From: Pristionchus mayeri
Lineage: Eukaryota; Nematoda; Chromadorea; Rhabditida; Neodiplogasteridae
Assembly (NCBI GenBank): GCA_036245805.1
Contig: BTRK01000006.1
Span: 32,802,901-32,866,900 of the forward strand
DNA length: 64,000 nucleotides
Direction of reading: 5' to 3'
How positions within the stretch are numbered: the stretch's first letter is position 1; each line of letters opens with the position of its first letter. Shown here in pieces: positions 45,943 to 55,838 of this stretch. The position numbers were made by a program, and so were the translations under genes. Under the pieces are notes generated by a model that had not been told where the DNA came from, ran no database searches, and was given only the letters and a program-made list of their open reading frames with translations.

Positions 45943-47616
45943 ATGGATCCTCCAGTCGAAGATTTCCTAGTCGAACAGATGGCAGGAGGATATCGAACTG
46001 TCACGGTAAGTTATCTTCAGTCCCGTCAGTCTACAGTATCATTCATCTCATCTACCGTATCTCTACAGTACCCTTGCAGACTCGAGATGAATTCATAGGG
46101 AAGGAAGTGATCGTGGTTCGATCAGCAGAGACGATCGAAGGTGAAACAGACAGTCGAAAATCTCCCGAAGAAATGAAAGATCAAAGATCGGAACTGAATC
46201 AGCACCATTCCAAATAGAGTCCCGTCTCTCCCTATCGTACCTTTCTCAATCGAAACCCATAATATCTCAGAAGTATTCCCCGATTGGATAAAGCAATCGA
46301 GATTGGACGAGCACTACTACATTCCCTTTGATCTGGTACGGTATAACAATGAGTCGAAAGAGATAATGAAGTAATCCTGATCGATAATTGGTTCAAGAGG
46401 AACAATACTCAGGGATACTGTGGTATCGATTGATTCGTGAAGACCTTGCAGAACATGCCACAGACGCTTCCGAAACGTGATTCTCTCTCAGAGGCGTACG
46501 CCCTCGATCCGCCCCTCAGTGAGGTACGAGGAATCGATCGATGTCCTTTTTAATCCCCCCTACAGTATGGCAAGCTGACTGCACAGGTCTTCGCTCGTCA
46601 TCTCCAATCTCGAGGTGAAGAGACTCCGCCCCTTTTCCTAGCCCCGCCTTCTTGCAGGAGTTGCTCACAAAGGCACGATAACGATCTACTCTGCACCTTC
46701 ACTCGCGTGTCTTCAGACGGCCCATGAGATTTACCACTACCTCAGGTAATCAATACACCCACCAGCCTACTACAGTACTCCCCAGAATACAGGAAAAGTA
46801 TCCGTTGGTGTGTATCCAATGCATTTCACTCGCCTTCAGTATCTGATCCATCCTCTGCAGGCCCCGATGCAATGCGATCCGCATCGATTCTGGTCTGGCT
46901 GCTGAGTGTCGTGGATTCGATTATTGGCTGAAGGAAGGGGCGATTCGAAGACTGGGATACCTGATCGACTGGAACTACAAGTACCTCCAGAAGGAGTTCC
47001 ATCTCTTCTCTTCCTTCTCAGATCATTGCAACAGGCAGAGAGATCAGAGACCATCTTCACCATCGAGGAGAGAGTATGTGAGGCCGTGAGAGGAATAGAG
47101 ATTGAACAGGAGAGACACTGCGGTCAGTAGAGTATCCCTTCCACGCAGTCTACAGTATCTCCCCCTACAGTACTCCCTCGTTACAGTAGTGCTGGTGACT
47201 GATTCCCTCGCTCTCTCGATGATCAACAGAAGAGTGAGGAGACTGCCCATCCACTTCAGTGATAACATCTTCACTGAGAAGGTGATTGATCCCTCTCGTA
47301 TTCCTTTCCCAGTAGCTGATTTCTCTCTCAGATTCGAGCAGACATCACTGTTCCTCCCAATTCTTCGCTCGTCTTTCTCCCTGATTGTGTGAGTTTGATG
47401 AGGAGAGAGACTAGTGTGCACATTCGTTTGTGTTTCCAATCTTCCTATCCCTCCTTGACGGGTGTTCGAATGTCTCTTCGTTTGAGGGATTCCATCACTT
47501 CCTTCCTCGTCATCTCCATCCCCTCACTGATTCTTCTTCCACTCTCAAAGTCGACCTCGACGATGGCGTCGATTTCTCATCTGGACGTGGCTCTTGATTG
47601 TCGGGATTCTCACTGA
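45943..47616 (+). CDS. UBASH3/phosphoglycerate-mutase-fold protein without catalytic histidines
   Basis: ATG at 45943 (MDPPVEDFLVEQMAGGYRT), about ten exons, TGA at 47614-47616. In order: KEVIVVRSAETIE then VFPDWIKQSRLDEHYYIPFD, NMPQTLPKRDSLSEAYALDP, YGKLTAQVFARHLQSRG, ITIYSAPSLACLQTAHEIYH, IRIDSGLAAECRGFDYWLKE, a 41-base intron, SLQQAERSETIFTIEERVCE, and VVLVTDSLALSMINRR. The layout follows the C-terminal histidine-phosphatase domain of UBASH3/STS proteins. Where active members have RHG and a second catalytic His (IV.H...), this protein has RSA and VTDSLAL, and the Arg after 'SP.L' is Ala. It is therefore predicted to be catalytically dead, acting by binding if at all. Introns are rich in CTACAGTA, and one carries GATCAAAGATC at 46179. 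The last exon (from 47341) is the least certain. Confidence 0.78.
46179..46189 (+). repeat. GATCAAAGATC motif in an intron
   Basis: Exact copy inside the intron (about 46132-46262) of the pseudophosphatase gene. An open frame runs across it, but splicing from G|GTGAAACAG to the next acceptor fits the family better and removes it. Confidence 0.6.
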
Positions 47617-47947
47617 GTCTCATCCGGATTCATCCGTCCTTTTCTCCGGTTCTTCGACAGTAAATGATAAAGTATACAAAAGAGAACGTCCACTACACGT
47701 GCCTATCACGAATCAGAAACTTCTCACAATCTAATATCATGGAAGATGTGACGACGATCGACTGACAAAGTGTAGGTACCAGAACGACCAAAGTAACATA
47801 CATGGTATACATTTATTAATCAAGCACATAATAGGGATGTATTTTATTCAGTACATATCGCTTCGAAGAATCTATTGTGCATCATAGACATTATATTCAA
47901 AAGATAAACGTTATTACTGTTCGAAGGAGCATTGATTAAAAAATCAA

Positions 47948-49917
47948 TCAAGAAGTTTTCTCGACGATCTGGAGAGTTCCAAACATGGTGAGCCAGTTCT
48001 GTTCCCTCACGAGAGACAACGCAGATTTGACCATCTCTTCCTCTGATTTTGTTGATTCCAGCCATTCCTGAAATGGAAATAATTGATCACGAGAATTCCT
48101 TCACCAACGATTTTACGATTACGATTTTAACACATTTATCTAGAGGTCATTAGATTCTCGGGAGATCAGACGAGAGCTCTGATGTGCATGGTGTTCCAGT
48201 TAGAGCTTCGTGCATGGTTGAGAAAATTTGGGCCTGCTGCTTTGGGAAAGAGTCGCTCCATCTCGTGATTGGGCGGCCGCGTCTCCTCTTTCTCCGTGGA
48301 ATCCATTAGATCACAGATCGGCTCCACTTCCGGCAATCATCATTCGCGATCTTATGCAACCAAAACCATTTCCTTCACCAACTTATGGAAATATTTTGAA
48401 TAATAAATGTCTTTGCTAAAGAATAATTTTTAAGATTCAATGACAAGCGCTCTTCGAAATAATTCCCGTTTCCCCTGCCATCTTGAATTTGATGATGATT
48501 TTCTACTAATAAACTACTCAATTGATAGTCCTTCTTCAATTAATCGCGATTTTAAAAGTAGAAGAATCAACATAGCTTATCCAACATAGACAATATCCTT
48601 TTAAAAAAGTCAAATGAACTCACAATGACAAATGAGTCACTCCTCCCATCGGAGAAATCCGAGATGTCGCTCACTTTCACATCATTCCCATTCTTCATCA
48701 GACTGGAGAGGAAGGCCAACTAAAAAAAATATTGAATTATTTATGCAAATAACTAAAATACTCGCCGAGTTTTGTGTGACAGCGTTGTGGACAATCTGAA
48801 ATTAGAATGATTTCTTGAGTTCTACGAGTAATCACACGTCTCCATTGCCAATGTAGATGGCTCCGTGCCATAGTCCAATCCTCCCCAGAAGTCCGTCCAT
48901 TCGACGACAGATGACGTCACCTGCACAGACACAGTGATGGAGAGAATCGAGAAGTGAGTCGCACCCTTTCGTAGCCATTGGTCGGGTGAATCCATCCATT
49001 GATGAGGCAGAAGATGCTTAGTGAACACCTGCCAAGGAGGGATTGGAGGTACTTCCCATCTATCCTATCTCTGCTCTACCTCCTGCCTGTCTCTCCTTCT
49101 GAGTGTTCCCTTCTGCAGTTGCATGTATTCGTGTATTCTCAGTGCAGTCTTCAGACATTCTCCATTCTGATCGAACCATTCCACATGCACACACTCACTC
49201 GAATTACCTGTAGAACACTCATTATCTTTCTTACTGAGAAGCTCCTATTTTTACATCCCTCAAGATATAAAATGATTAAAGGAGGACTGTAGGCAAAGTT
49301 CAACTTTGGACCATTCCATAACTATGGTCTAGCTCTTCTTAACGATTATAGGCTCCCAAAAAGTTCCATTAATATCTCTACTCTCAACAGAGTTATGATT
49401 AGTTGGCTGAGTGCCATGGACGCTTGATGGGCCAGGGAAGTGCGCGAATTCAAATTTCTTGAAGATCTGTCAAAAGACTGGGAGGAATCGAACCCCCAAG
49501 ATTCCGACTAGACAGCTGCTCTACCACTAGCTAAGCACCGATGGCTGGTAACCCTCCTAGCTAGCGCTATGATCTTTGGAGGGTGGAAGCTCCCTTACAC
49601 TTTTTCTTTCGATGTGGATACTTTGCCGAGAGTCCTCCTTTAACTTACGTTCTCTATAAAACCGTTCAGGCAATGCAACGGAGCACTTGAGACGAAATTC
49701 AGAATCCTCAAAAGTGAGAATAGTATAGACTCAGAAACATGGTATATATCTGAATATGGATAGAGCTAAACGTACAATTTTCTTGATGGTCACTCGATAT
49801 TTCTGGTGTCCACTGGTCTCTCCACTCGCACGGTACATCAATGAAACCTTGCGGCTCTCGTTCATCAGTCAACGACAAATAGAAAAGAAATAGGAAAGAA
49901 TCCACTGGCAACTTCAT
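47948..49917 (-). CDS. Secreted protein, possibly LRAT/NlpC-P60-like
   Basis: ATG at 49917 opens a signal-peptide-like start (MKLPVDSFLFLFYLSLT) and DVPCEWRDQWTPEISSDHQE, ending at a GTACG donor. The next exon (about 49031-48968) encodes HLLPHQWMDSPDQWLRKG, then GLWHGAIYIGNGD and IVHNAVTQNSA (about 48912-48770), a block LMKNGNDVKVSDISDFSDGR (48718-48628) and the last exon EWLESTKSEEEMVKSALSLV to TGA at 47950-47948. The segment 'WHGAIYIGNGDIVHNAV' resembles the catalytic-His strand of LRAT-type thiol transferases ('HWAIYIGDG.V.H'), but I do not see the matching NC motif, so the assignment is tentative. The joins around 48770-48720 could not all be reconciled in phase. Intron 1 contains MITE T5. 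Confidence 0.6.
49280..49639. mobile_element. TTAA MITE T5 with a tRNA-like core
   Basis: Ends AGGAGGACTGTAGGCAAAGT and the inverted ACTTTGCCGAGAGTCCTCCT (the right end starts ATACTTTGCCG), flanked by TTAA at 49276-49279 and 49640-49643. The internal order matches T3, including a tRNA-like stretch. It lies in intron 1 of the LRAT-like gene. Confidence 0.85.
49476..49547 (-). other. tRNA-like sequence inside MITE T5
   Basis: Minus strand: A-box-like TTAGCTAGTGGTAGAGC and B-box GGGTTCGATTCC at tRNA spacing. It is homologous to the T3 tRNA-like segment but has diverged, and the stems are imperfect. Probably a pseudo-tRNA. Confidence 0.65.
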
Positions 49918-50119
49918 TTTTTCAAATTATTATTACACGAATTGCGAGCTAGAGGGTGCAAAAACTTGAGTAAATTGTAACGGGCGACCTATCACATAAG
50001 TAAAAGTTATACAGATGGTGTAGGACTCCATGTTTTAAAGCAACAGTTAAATGTTATCTCCATTCCCATTTCTACTGAATGAGATCAAAATTGTGATAAC
50101 CCTAAGTGAGAGGTAAATC

Positions 50120-50603
50120 TAGGGAGGGCAACGGTGTTTACGAATGAGCAAAACAATTCACAAATTGGTGTGCAAATGGAAGCTTATCCTACCCCATTTC
50201 GACTTTTCACTTTACTTTATTAAAATTAATATTAAAATATCAAGAAAACAATAATGAAAGAAACCCAAATTGGCGACGCTTTGAGTTCAAGTGGAGCGCA
50301 TCACAAGTCATTCTTTTTTCCAAATTATCGCAAACTGAAATGCCTTAAAATATGCAAACACCGTCCAATTGATGTATTATACTGTTCCTGGAAAGGAAAG
50401 GCTCTCTCATAGCTGTAAACCATTATTCTCTGATAAGAAATAACACAATAAAATGGAATGTAGCCTTCATAGCGACATCGACTCCCAATGATTACGGTAT
50501 TGTGAAATTAAATAATTAATTTAGCTAAAACCGGGAATCGTATTTTTTTAGTTTTGGCATATGTTGTGCGCAATGTGACGCCAAAACAGACGTGCCGTCC
50601 CTA
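50120..50603. mobile_element. hAT-like MITE family 2, copy 2
   Basis: Begins TAGGGAGGGCAACGG and ends TGCCGTCCCTA. The 8-bp duplication GGTAAATC is exact on both sides (50112-50119 and 50604-50611). A 15-base fragment of the right end (CCGTTGCCGTCCCTA, 50612-50626) follows, and then a third GGTAAATC at 50627-50634. 484 bases; shares its left 250 bases with 44876-45789. Confidence 0.85.
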
Positions 50604-50634
50604 GGTAAATCCCGTTGCCGTCCCTAGGTAAATC

Positions 50635-51632
50635 GGCGTTCGATGGTGGAGGGGAGAACGAGCAATGGCCTTGTGATGTGTACAATGGAGATAAGACCCC
50701 TCGTACCGCATGCTCCCTTCTCTTTTCTGATGAGGCAATCAGAAAGGCAGTCTGTCCACAGACCGTAGATCTGCCCCCCCCCCTCCCCCGATGGTTCCCC
50801 TGGTCGGAGAGGACTAATCAAACTATTGAGTCACCAAGAGAGGGGCGACCATTACATACTGTGGTACACAATTATGTCAATAGGTAGACATTGATATCTA
50901 CCATTTAGGGAATCTCGGTGATGACGAGAAAATGAATGAAGTGAAACACGTATGTACACATGGTTGAATAATACTCCCCAATGGCGAAGGAAGATTGTAA
51001 CTCTTCGTCCCGCTTCTTCTCTCGTCATTCATAAGAGCGAGGAGTGCATTCACTTCATTCGTCTTCTCATATCAGCTGTTATTCTTCCGTCTGTGCACTC
51101 TTATCAAGGCTCCTTTGGCGCCAAAACAGACGTGCACAGACCGGAAGAATTGTAAGAACGATTTACGGAACAATGGCATTTGTACGAAACGAGAGCACTC
51201 ATTTATTGTTCTCTTGCACTGCACGCACTGAAGAGGGGTTCTCAAATAGTCTTTTATTCAGATTGATGATGATTGAAAGTGGAAGTATCTCTCGTGCTCT
51301 CTTCTCTACAATTGGCTGACTGCGACCGACTGCATCTTCTTCTTGTTGATCTTCGATGGATACTCCCCACACCACTTCTTCTCCCTCTTACTCTCATCCA
51401 CTACCTACAATTCATTCCTTCCTTCCTTTGTTACGTGAATGAGACTTCCATTAAAACAATAAACTGAGTACGATACCCAGATAACTAGTGGTTTATGAAT
51501 AAGAAGTATGTGAGAGACAATCAATTTCGTTATCAATTAGAGAAATAGCGAGATAAATGTAATGACAGGATTGCGTTCATTTCCTCAGTTTGATGCACCG
51601 GATGGATGAATACATTCACCAGACTCCCTTTC
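50635..51632. other. No gene recognised
   Basis: Contains several short overlapping open frames on both strands (about 50615-51319) without splice support. A 17-base string CGCCAAAACAGACGTGC at 51119 also occurs at 50579, inside the hAT-like MITE. Possibly the 3' UTR of the small membrane protein gene. Confidence 0.4.
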
Positions 51633-51875
51633 CTATCCCACTACACTGGCAGATCGATTCGCTCGCCCACTCACGATATCTTCCAATTCGACTTGAATTG
51701 CCTTGTACTGCAATAGACAGACAACCATCAAGATGAGAGTGCTGATGAAGAGAAGAAGATTGAGAGGAAGGAGAATATGCATCAGGAAATTGAACACCGG
51801 CTCAGGAGCTGAAGAGGAATGTAACCGAAGGATGAAGGAAGGACAATTACCCTCTATCTTATCCGTCTTGTTCAT
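51633..51875 (-). CDS. Small single-pass membrane protein (about 66 residues)
   Basis: ATG at 51875, eight codons (MNKTDKIE), a short intron with GTAATTG donor and CTCTTCAG acceptor, then PEPVFNFLMHILLPLNLLLF continuing as ISTLILMVVCLLQYKAIQVE and a polar tail to TAG at 51633. Phase 1 is conserved across the join. The protein is a cytoplasmic or lumenal 10-residue lead, one long hydrophobic segment and a short tail, like small transmembrane regulators. The family is not recognised. The tail after QVELEDI could instead be spliced elsewhere. Confidence 0.55.
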   Translation of the reverse strand: MNKTDKIEGNCPSFILRLHSSSAPEPVFNFLMHILLPLNLLLFISTLILMVVCLLQYKAIQVELEDIVSGRANRSASVVG

Positions 51876-53230
51876 ATCGTCGTCAGTAAGAGAAGAGGAA
51901 GGGAAGAAGAAGAGGAGAGAGAGAGAGAGAGGTAGGGGAGAGACCGCTCGGAGGAGAGAAGAAATGAAGGAGTGAGTGGAGGATGGAGAGGAAATGATGG
52001 AGATGGATCGATGAGATGGAATACTAACATTTCATCCAGTATGCTTAGGGACAACTAGCTCCGCCCACTTTCCTCTGACACGATGCCCCCTCGAAAGCAA
52101 GACAGAGCAATCACAGCGTTCATTCTTAGCCAAATTACTTGATCAAAAAAGAATTCGAAAGCTCTTCCCATGTGCTTTCGATATGTCACTATTCAAAAAT
52201 CAGTTTTTTGCATTTGTGGTGTTAAAAATTCGAACTTTATAACGCGATCCATCATTTTTCACAGATTTTTGATATGCGTGAGCAGTGAAATTATGATACA
52301 CTGTTTGAATAGTGAAAATATTATAGCCAGCAACCATTCAAACAAGTTGGCCAAAGGAAATCGAAAAATAGTGATTTCCCGGTCCGTGATTCGAAGTTAA
52401 CTAGTCGGTGCCTGGGCTAAAAGATCGCCGTCTCCTTCTCTCCCTCTCCTCCCTCTCCTCTCGCTCGTCTCTGACCCGGCGCGTGTAGAGAACGATTGTG
52501 CATACGAAAGAGCGCGATTGCAGCACATTCCCGTCTCTCCTCGCAGGGGTGAGGCAAATCCGGGAAAAGGCGAAGCCATGCCCAAAATTTTTGCGATTTG
52601 ACTTTGAAGGGATCGGAATTGACTCCGCCCCTTTCTTCGTCGTCTCGATTTTCCCCCACTCTCTGTTGGTGTAATTTCAAACACTTCTTGAGCTCTAGCA
52701 CCAACCAGAGATGAGATATCGACAAACGGCCAAAAGTATGATCATGTTAGGACCCCAGCGGTTATGTTGAGCATAGTTTGGGAATCATGGCTTCATTTCG
52801 GCTATACCCCTTGTGGTCCCTAAGTATGCTGCTACAATCGAACTCCGAGTAGACAGAGTAAAGCTGATCAATAATGTGAAATATTACAATAGAAATATAC
52901 TGCCGTACTATTTTCTGATTCATTATCCGAATAATCTACTTTCCATTTACTCTGCGCATGCCCCATTTAGAATAAAACACTGAAAAAAGTATATTTTATA
53001 GCTTCGCATATTCTTATCACACGTTTTCTGATAGAACGCAGATGCAGTGTTACAAAATATTCACAGTGCTCCGATCTAAACACAATTTGGACCAACGATT
53101 CATGCCAGGATTTATAGTTTTTCATGAAAAGTCTGGAGCCGTAAAGTAAAAAATGCCTAAATTCCGGCTCTGAGAACTTCAAAAGTGCTGTAATCAATAA
53201 CTTGGTTCAAAATTATCGTAGAAGGTCGCT
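51876..53230. other. Gene-poor stretch with a possible diverged hAT-MITE copy
   Basis: 52397-52740 is GC-richer than its surroundings, and its strings GTCTCTGACCCGGCGCGTG and CTCCCTCTCCTCTCGCT resemble, in reverse orientation, the centre of the hAT-like MITE (5940-5990). It may be an old third copy. The open frames here (minus, about 95-102 codons) are probably due to composition. At 52960-53170, CCGGCTCTGAG and neighbouring sequence faintly recalls the family F foldback arm. No confident gene. Confidence 0.35.
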
Positions 53231-53239
53231 CAAAAAACA

Positions 53240-54017
53240 GAAATGATCATCTCAACGAGTTCTACAACTTTTATGTCGAAGTCATCGTGGAGAGGCATCG
53301 AAATCACATGGAAAACTACTTCTTCCACTATCCCTTCTTCCTCGTCCTTCAATGCTTCTATCTTCCCATCTGGATCTTCCTCTCCTTCTTCCATCTTTCC
53401 ACTGGTAACGTCATGCGAATAAGAGACTGGAGAGAGAGTATCAGAAACGACCGAGAGAACGGGAGTTAAGATCTCGAAGGAGGTAAGCAAAATATGATGA
53501 TATTCCATTCACATGAGATCTACTCTAGTATGCAATTGACTGTAACAGCACAGACTCATGATATGCTTTCTTGCGCCCGTTTTCTGTTCTGTCGTAGAAG
53601 TAATCATCAGACTGCGACGATTCTTCGATTCTTCCTCGAAGATTGGAGTTCTGCGAATTTGGAATGTGAACAGAATCTCTCTGGATGTCCTTCGTGAGTG
53701 TCTCGGATCAATTCCCATTGGGAAACTGGAAGTCAAAGTGAAGAAATCGATGATTGAGTTTCCCAATAACGAAGCAAAATATTTGAGCATCATGAAGTAA
53801 GTGAATTAAGTCATCCGCAATTTCCAGCTTATGAAAGTTGCGGAAATGTGAAAGTGTGAGAAGAGCTCGGAAATCAAGTTGGCATGAAAGATAAAATATG
53901 GAATATTAATACGTTTTGCATTGCAGAGTGGAGGTGGTCGAGATGGCGCAGAAGCACGGAGTGACCAATGGAGTCTTCCTCGATAATCAGCCCGTTTCGA
54001 TCATTCCTGTCGGATGA
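53240..54017 (+). CDS. Unidentified gene, 3' exons (possibly F-box-associated type)
   Basis: Two final exons are well supported: one ending at 53794 (FFDSSSKIGVLRIWNVNRIS, then IPIGKLEVKVKKSMIEFP) with a GTAAGTG donor, and one at about 53928-54017 (VEVVEMAQKHGVTNGVFLDN) to TGA at 54015-54017, joined in phase 2. An earlier exon, about 53240-53480, reads HLNEFYNFYVEVIVERHRNH and a hydrophobic run, but the opposite strand also reads as an acidic protein here, so strand is uncertain for that part. The rhythm of short beta-like segments resembles nematode F-box-associated proteins; this is a weak impression. A mariner lies 63 bases after the stop. Confidence 0.5.
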
Positions 54018-54080
54018 TCAACTATTGCGTATCAATCCATTGCATAATCGCTTTATCTGTATCTCCCTATACAGTATCTA

Positions 54081-55322
54081 TTGGGGTGTCCGGAAAGTTC
54101 GTATAATGCTTCGGAAAAAAGTCAGTTCGCGATCAAATGCAGTGATTGCGCAATCTGTTTGTCAACAATGTATTGCATCATTCTGACGTTGAGTAGTGAG
54201 AGGATTTAATCAGTCTCCTAGTTGCTACATTGATTCTTGTGATGGACTCCCATCTCTACCTCCGAGCAGTTTTACTTCATTACTACCGTCTTGGCTGATC
54301 CGTGAAGGAGGCCCACTCTGCCCTGGCCCAGTCGGAAGGAGCTGACGCCCCCTCCATACTCTTCTGCTATAAGTGGTTCTCCCGCTTCAAGAAAGGGGAG
54401 TTTGGTCTCGATGATCAACCCCGCTCTGGACGCCCTCCCTCCCTCGATCAGCCTCTCGTTCTCCGCACACTGAAGCGCAAGCCCATGGCCAGTGTGCGTG
54501 AGTTGAAGAAGGATACTGGTACTCCCAGATCAACGGTGTCCGATATCCTCCATCGATCTGGGAAGAAGCCGAAACTCCCACAAGTGATTCCCCATGACCT
54601 CTCCCCCGAACAGCTGAAAAATCGTGTTCAAGTCTGTCGGGAATTACTCCATCGTAGATCCAATCTCCGATGGGTCAATTCCATCATCGCTACAGATGAG
54701 AAATGGATCACGTACGATAACCCTGTGAGGAGACTGCAATGGGTGGATGCAGATGAGAAGCCCACGCCCGTCCCGAAGAAGGAAGAGCACGGAAAGAAGG
54801 AACTCCTCTGCTTCTTCTTCTCAGTGCTCGGTCCCATCTACTGGGAGATCCTCGCCCCTGGCACCAGCATCAATAACGACCTCTTCTCTGAACAACTGGA
54901 AGATGTCGCGATCAGAGTCCCTCCCAGACTCCTGAACCAGGGCAAAATTCTTCTTCTGATGGACAATGCTCGCCCACATCGAGCGAAGATGACCCAGAAG
55001 AAAATGGACGAGCTGAAGATCGAGAGGATTCCCCATCCACCGTATTCCCCGGATCTCTCCCCATGCGACTACCACTGCTTCCGCTCTCTCTCTGACTTCT
55101 GCAAAGGAAAGAAGTTCAAGAATCGAGATGAAGTTGTGAGGGCTTTCGTGAACTGGGCGGTCTCGAAGAAACCCGCATTCTGGAAGAGAGGAATCGAGAC
55201 CCTGCCCAATCGCTGGAGGGAGGTAGTGAGAAAGAAGGGGGCATACATTGGTCACTGAGAATTGTAAAGCATTGAATAAAAAATAAAAGCAAAAAATTAT
55301 ACGAACTTTCCGGACACCCCAA
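54081..55322 (+). mobile_element. Mariner element (1242 bp), nearly intact
   Basis: Perfect inverted ends TTGGGGTGTCCGGAAAGTTC and GAACTTTCCGGACACCCCAA, with TA on both sides (54079-54080 and 55323-55324). It holds a full-length transposase frame broken by one stop. Its intact termini and reading frame mark it as one of the youngest elements in the window. Confidence 0.93.
54241..55258 (+). pseudogene. Mariner transposase with one in-frame TGA
   Basis: ATG at 54241 (MDSHLYLRAVLLHYYRLG), then TGA at codon 19, then 318 open codons to TGA at 55256-55258. The N-terminal helix-turn-helix region is followed by the catalytic domain: DD34D triad in IIATDEKWITYDN, ILLLMDNARPH and HPPYSPDLSPCDYHCFRSL. 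Total about 338 residues, normal for mariner. Apart from the single stop all motifs are present. Internal re-initiation would lack the first DNA-binding helix, so the copy is probably inactive unless the stop is read through. Confidence 0.9.
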
Positions 55323-55324
55323 TA

Positions 55325-55838
55325 CATTACCTCAAACTTTTATTTTATATTCACAGTTATTTTCTTAAATGATTACCGTTCGAATTGTTGACAGAGATTT
55401 GCGCGTGAAATGAATGAAATTGAAGGAGAGATGGAGAATAAAATACAAAAAAAGCAATACACGAGTATATAATATGTATCGTCGCTCCAGAGATGGAAAA
55501 AAGAGATTATGACAAAAATGTTGCTAGGCAAAATGCGATGGAGAACACGCCTGAATATTGTTAAACAATTTCACGTTCATCCAAATATAATAAATTTAAA
55601 ATCCTTCTACACACAGCCGATGCAAGTTTCTGCTACATAATAATTTATCAGGAAGATGTTCACTGATGAATCCACTTGTTCCCGTTTCGTGCCAGGTAGT
55701 AATTCGCGCATCTCAAGTTCCTTTACTTCGGGTGACAATATTCATGTTAAATACCTTATCTGGGTGTCCACGAAGTCGTCCCACATTCCTCTCTTACGGA
55801 TTTGCTTCTCAAGAACCGGCATTTGACTGCAATGTATG
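55325..55838. other. AT-rich spacer
   Basis: No gene or repeat end recognised between the mariner and the next TIR element. Confidence 0.4.

Noticed and set aside
50579..51135. 17-base match CGCCAAAACAGACGTGC as a new repeat
   Set aside because: Only two copies, one inside a MITE; too short to define a feature, though it may mark an old MITE fragment.
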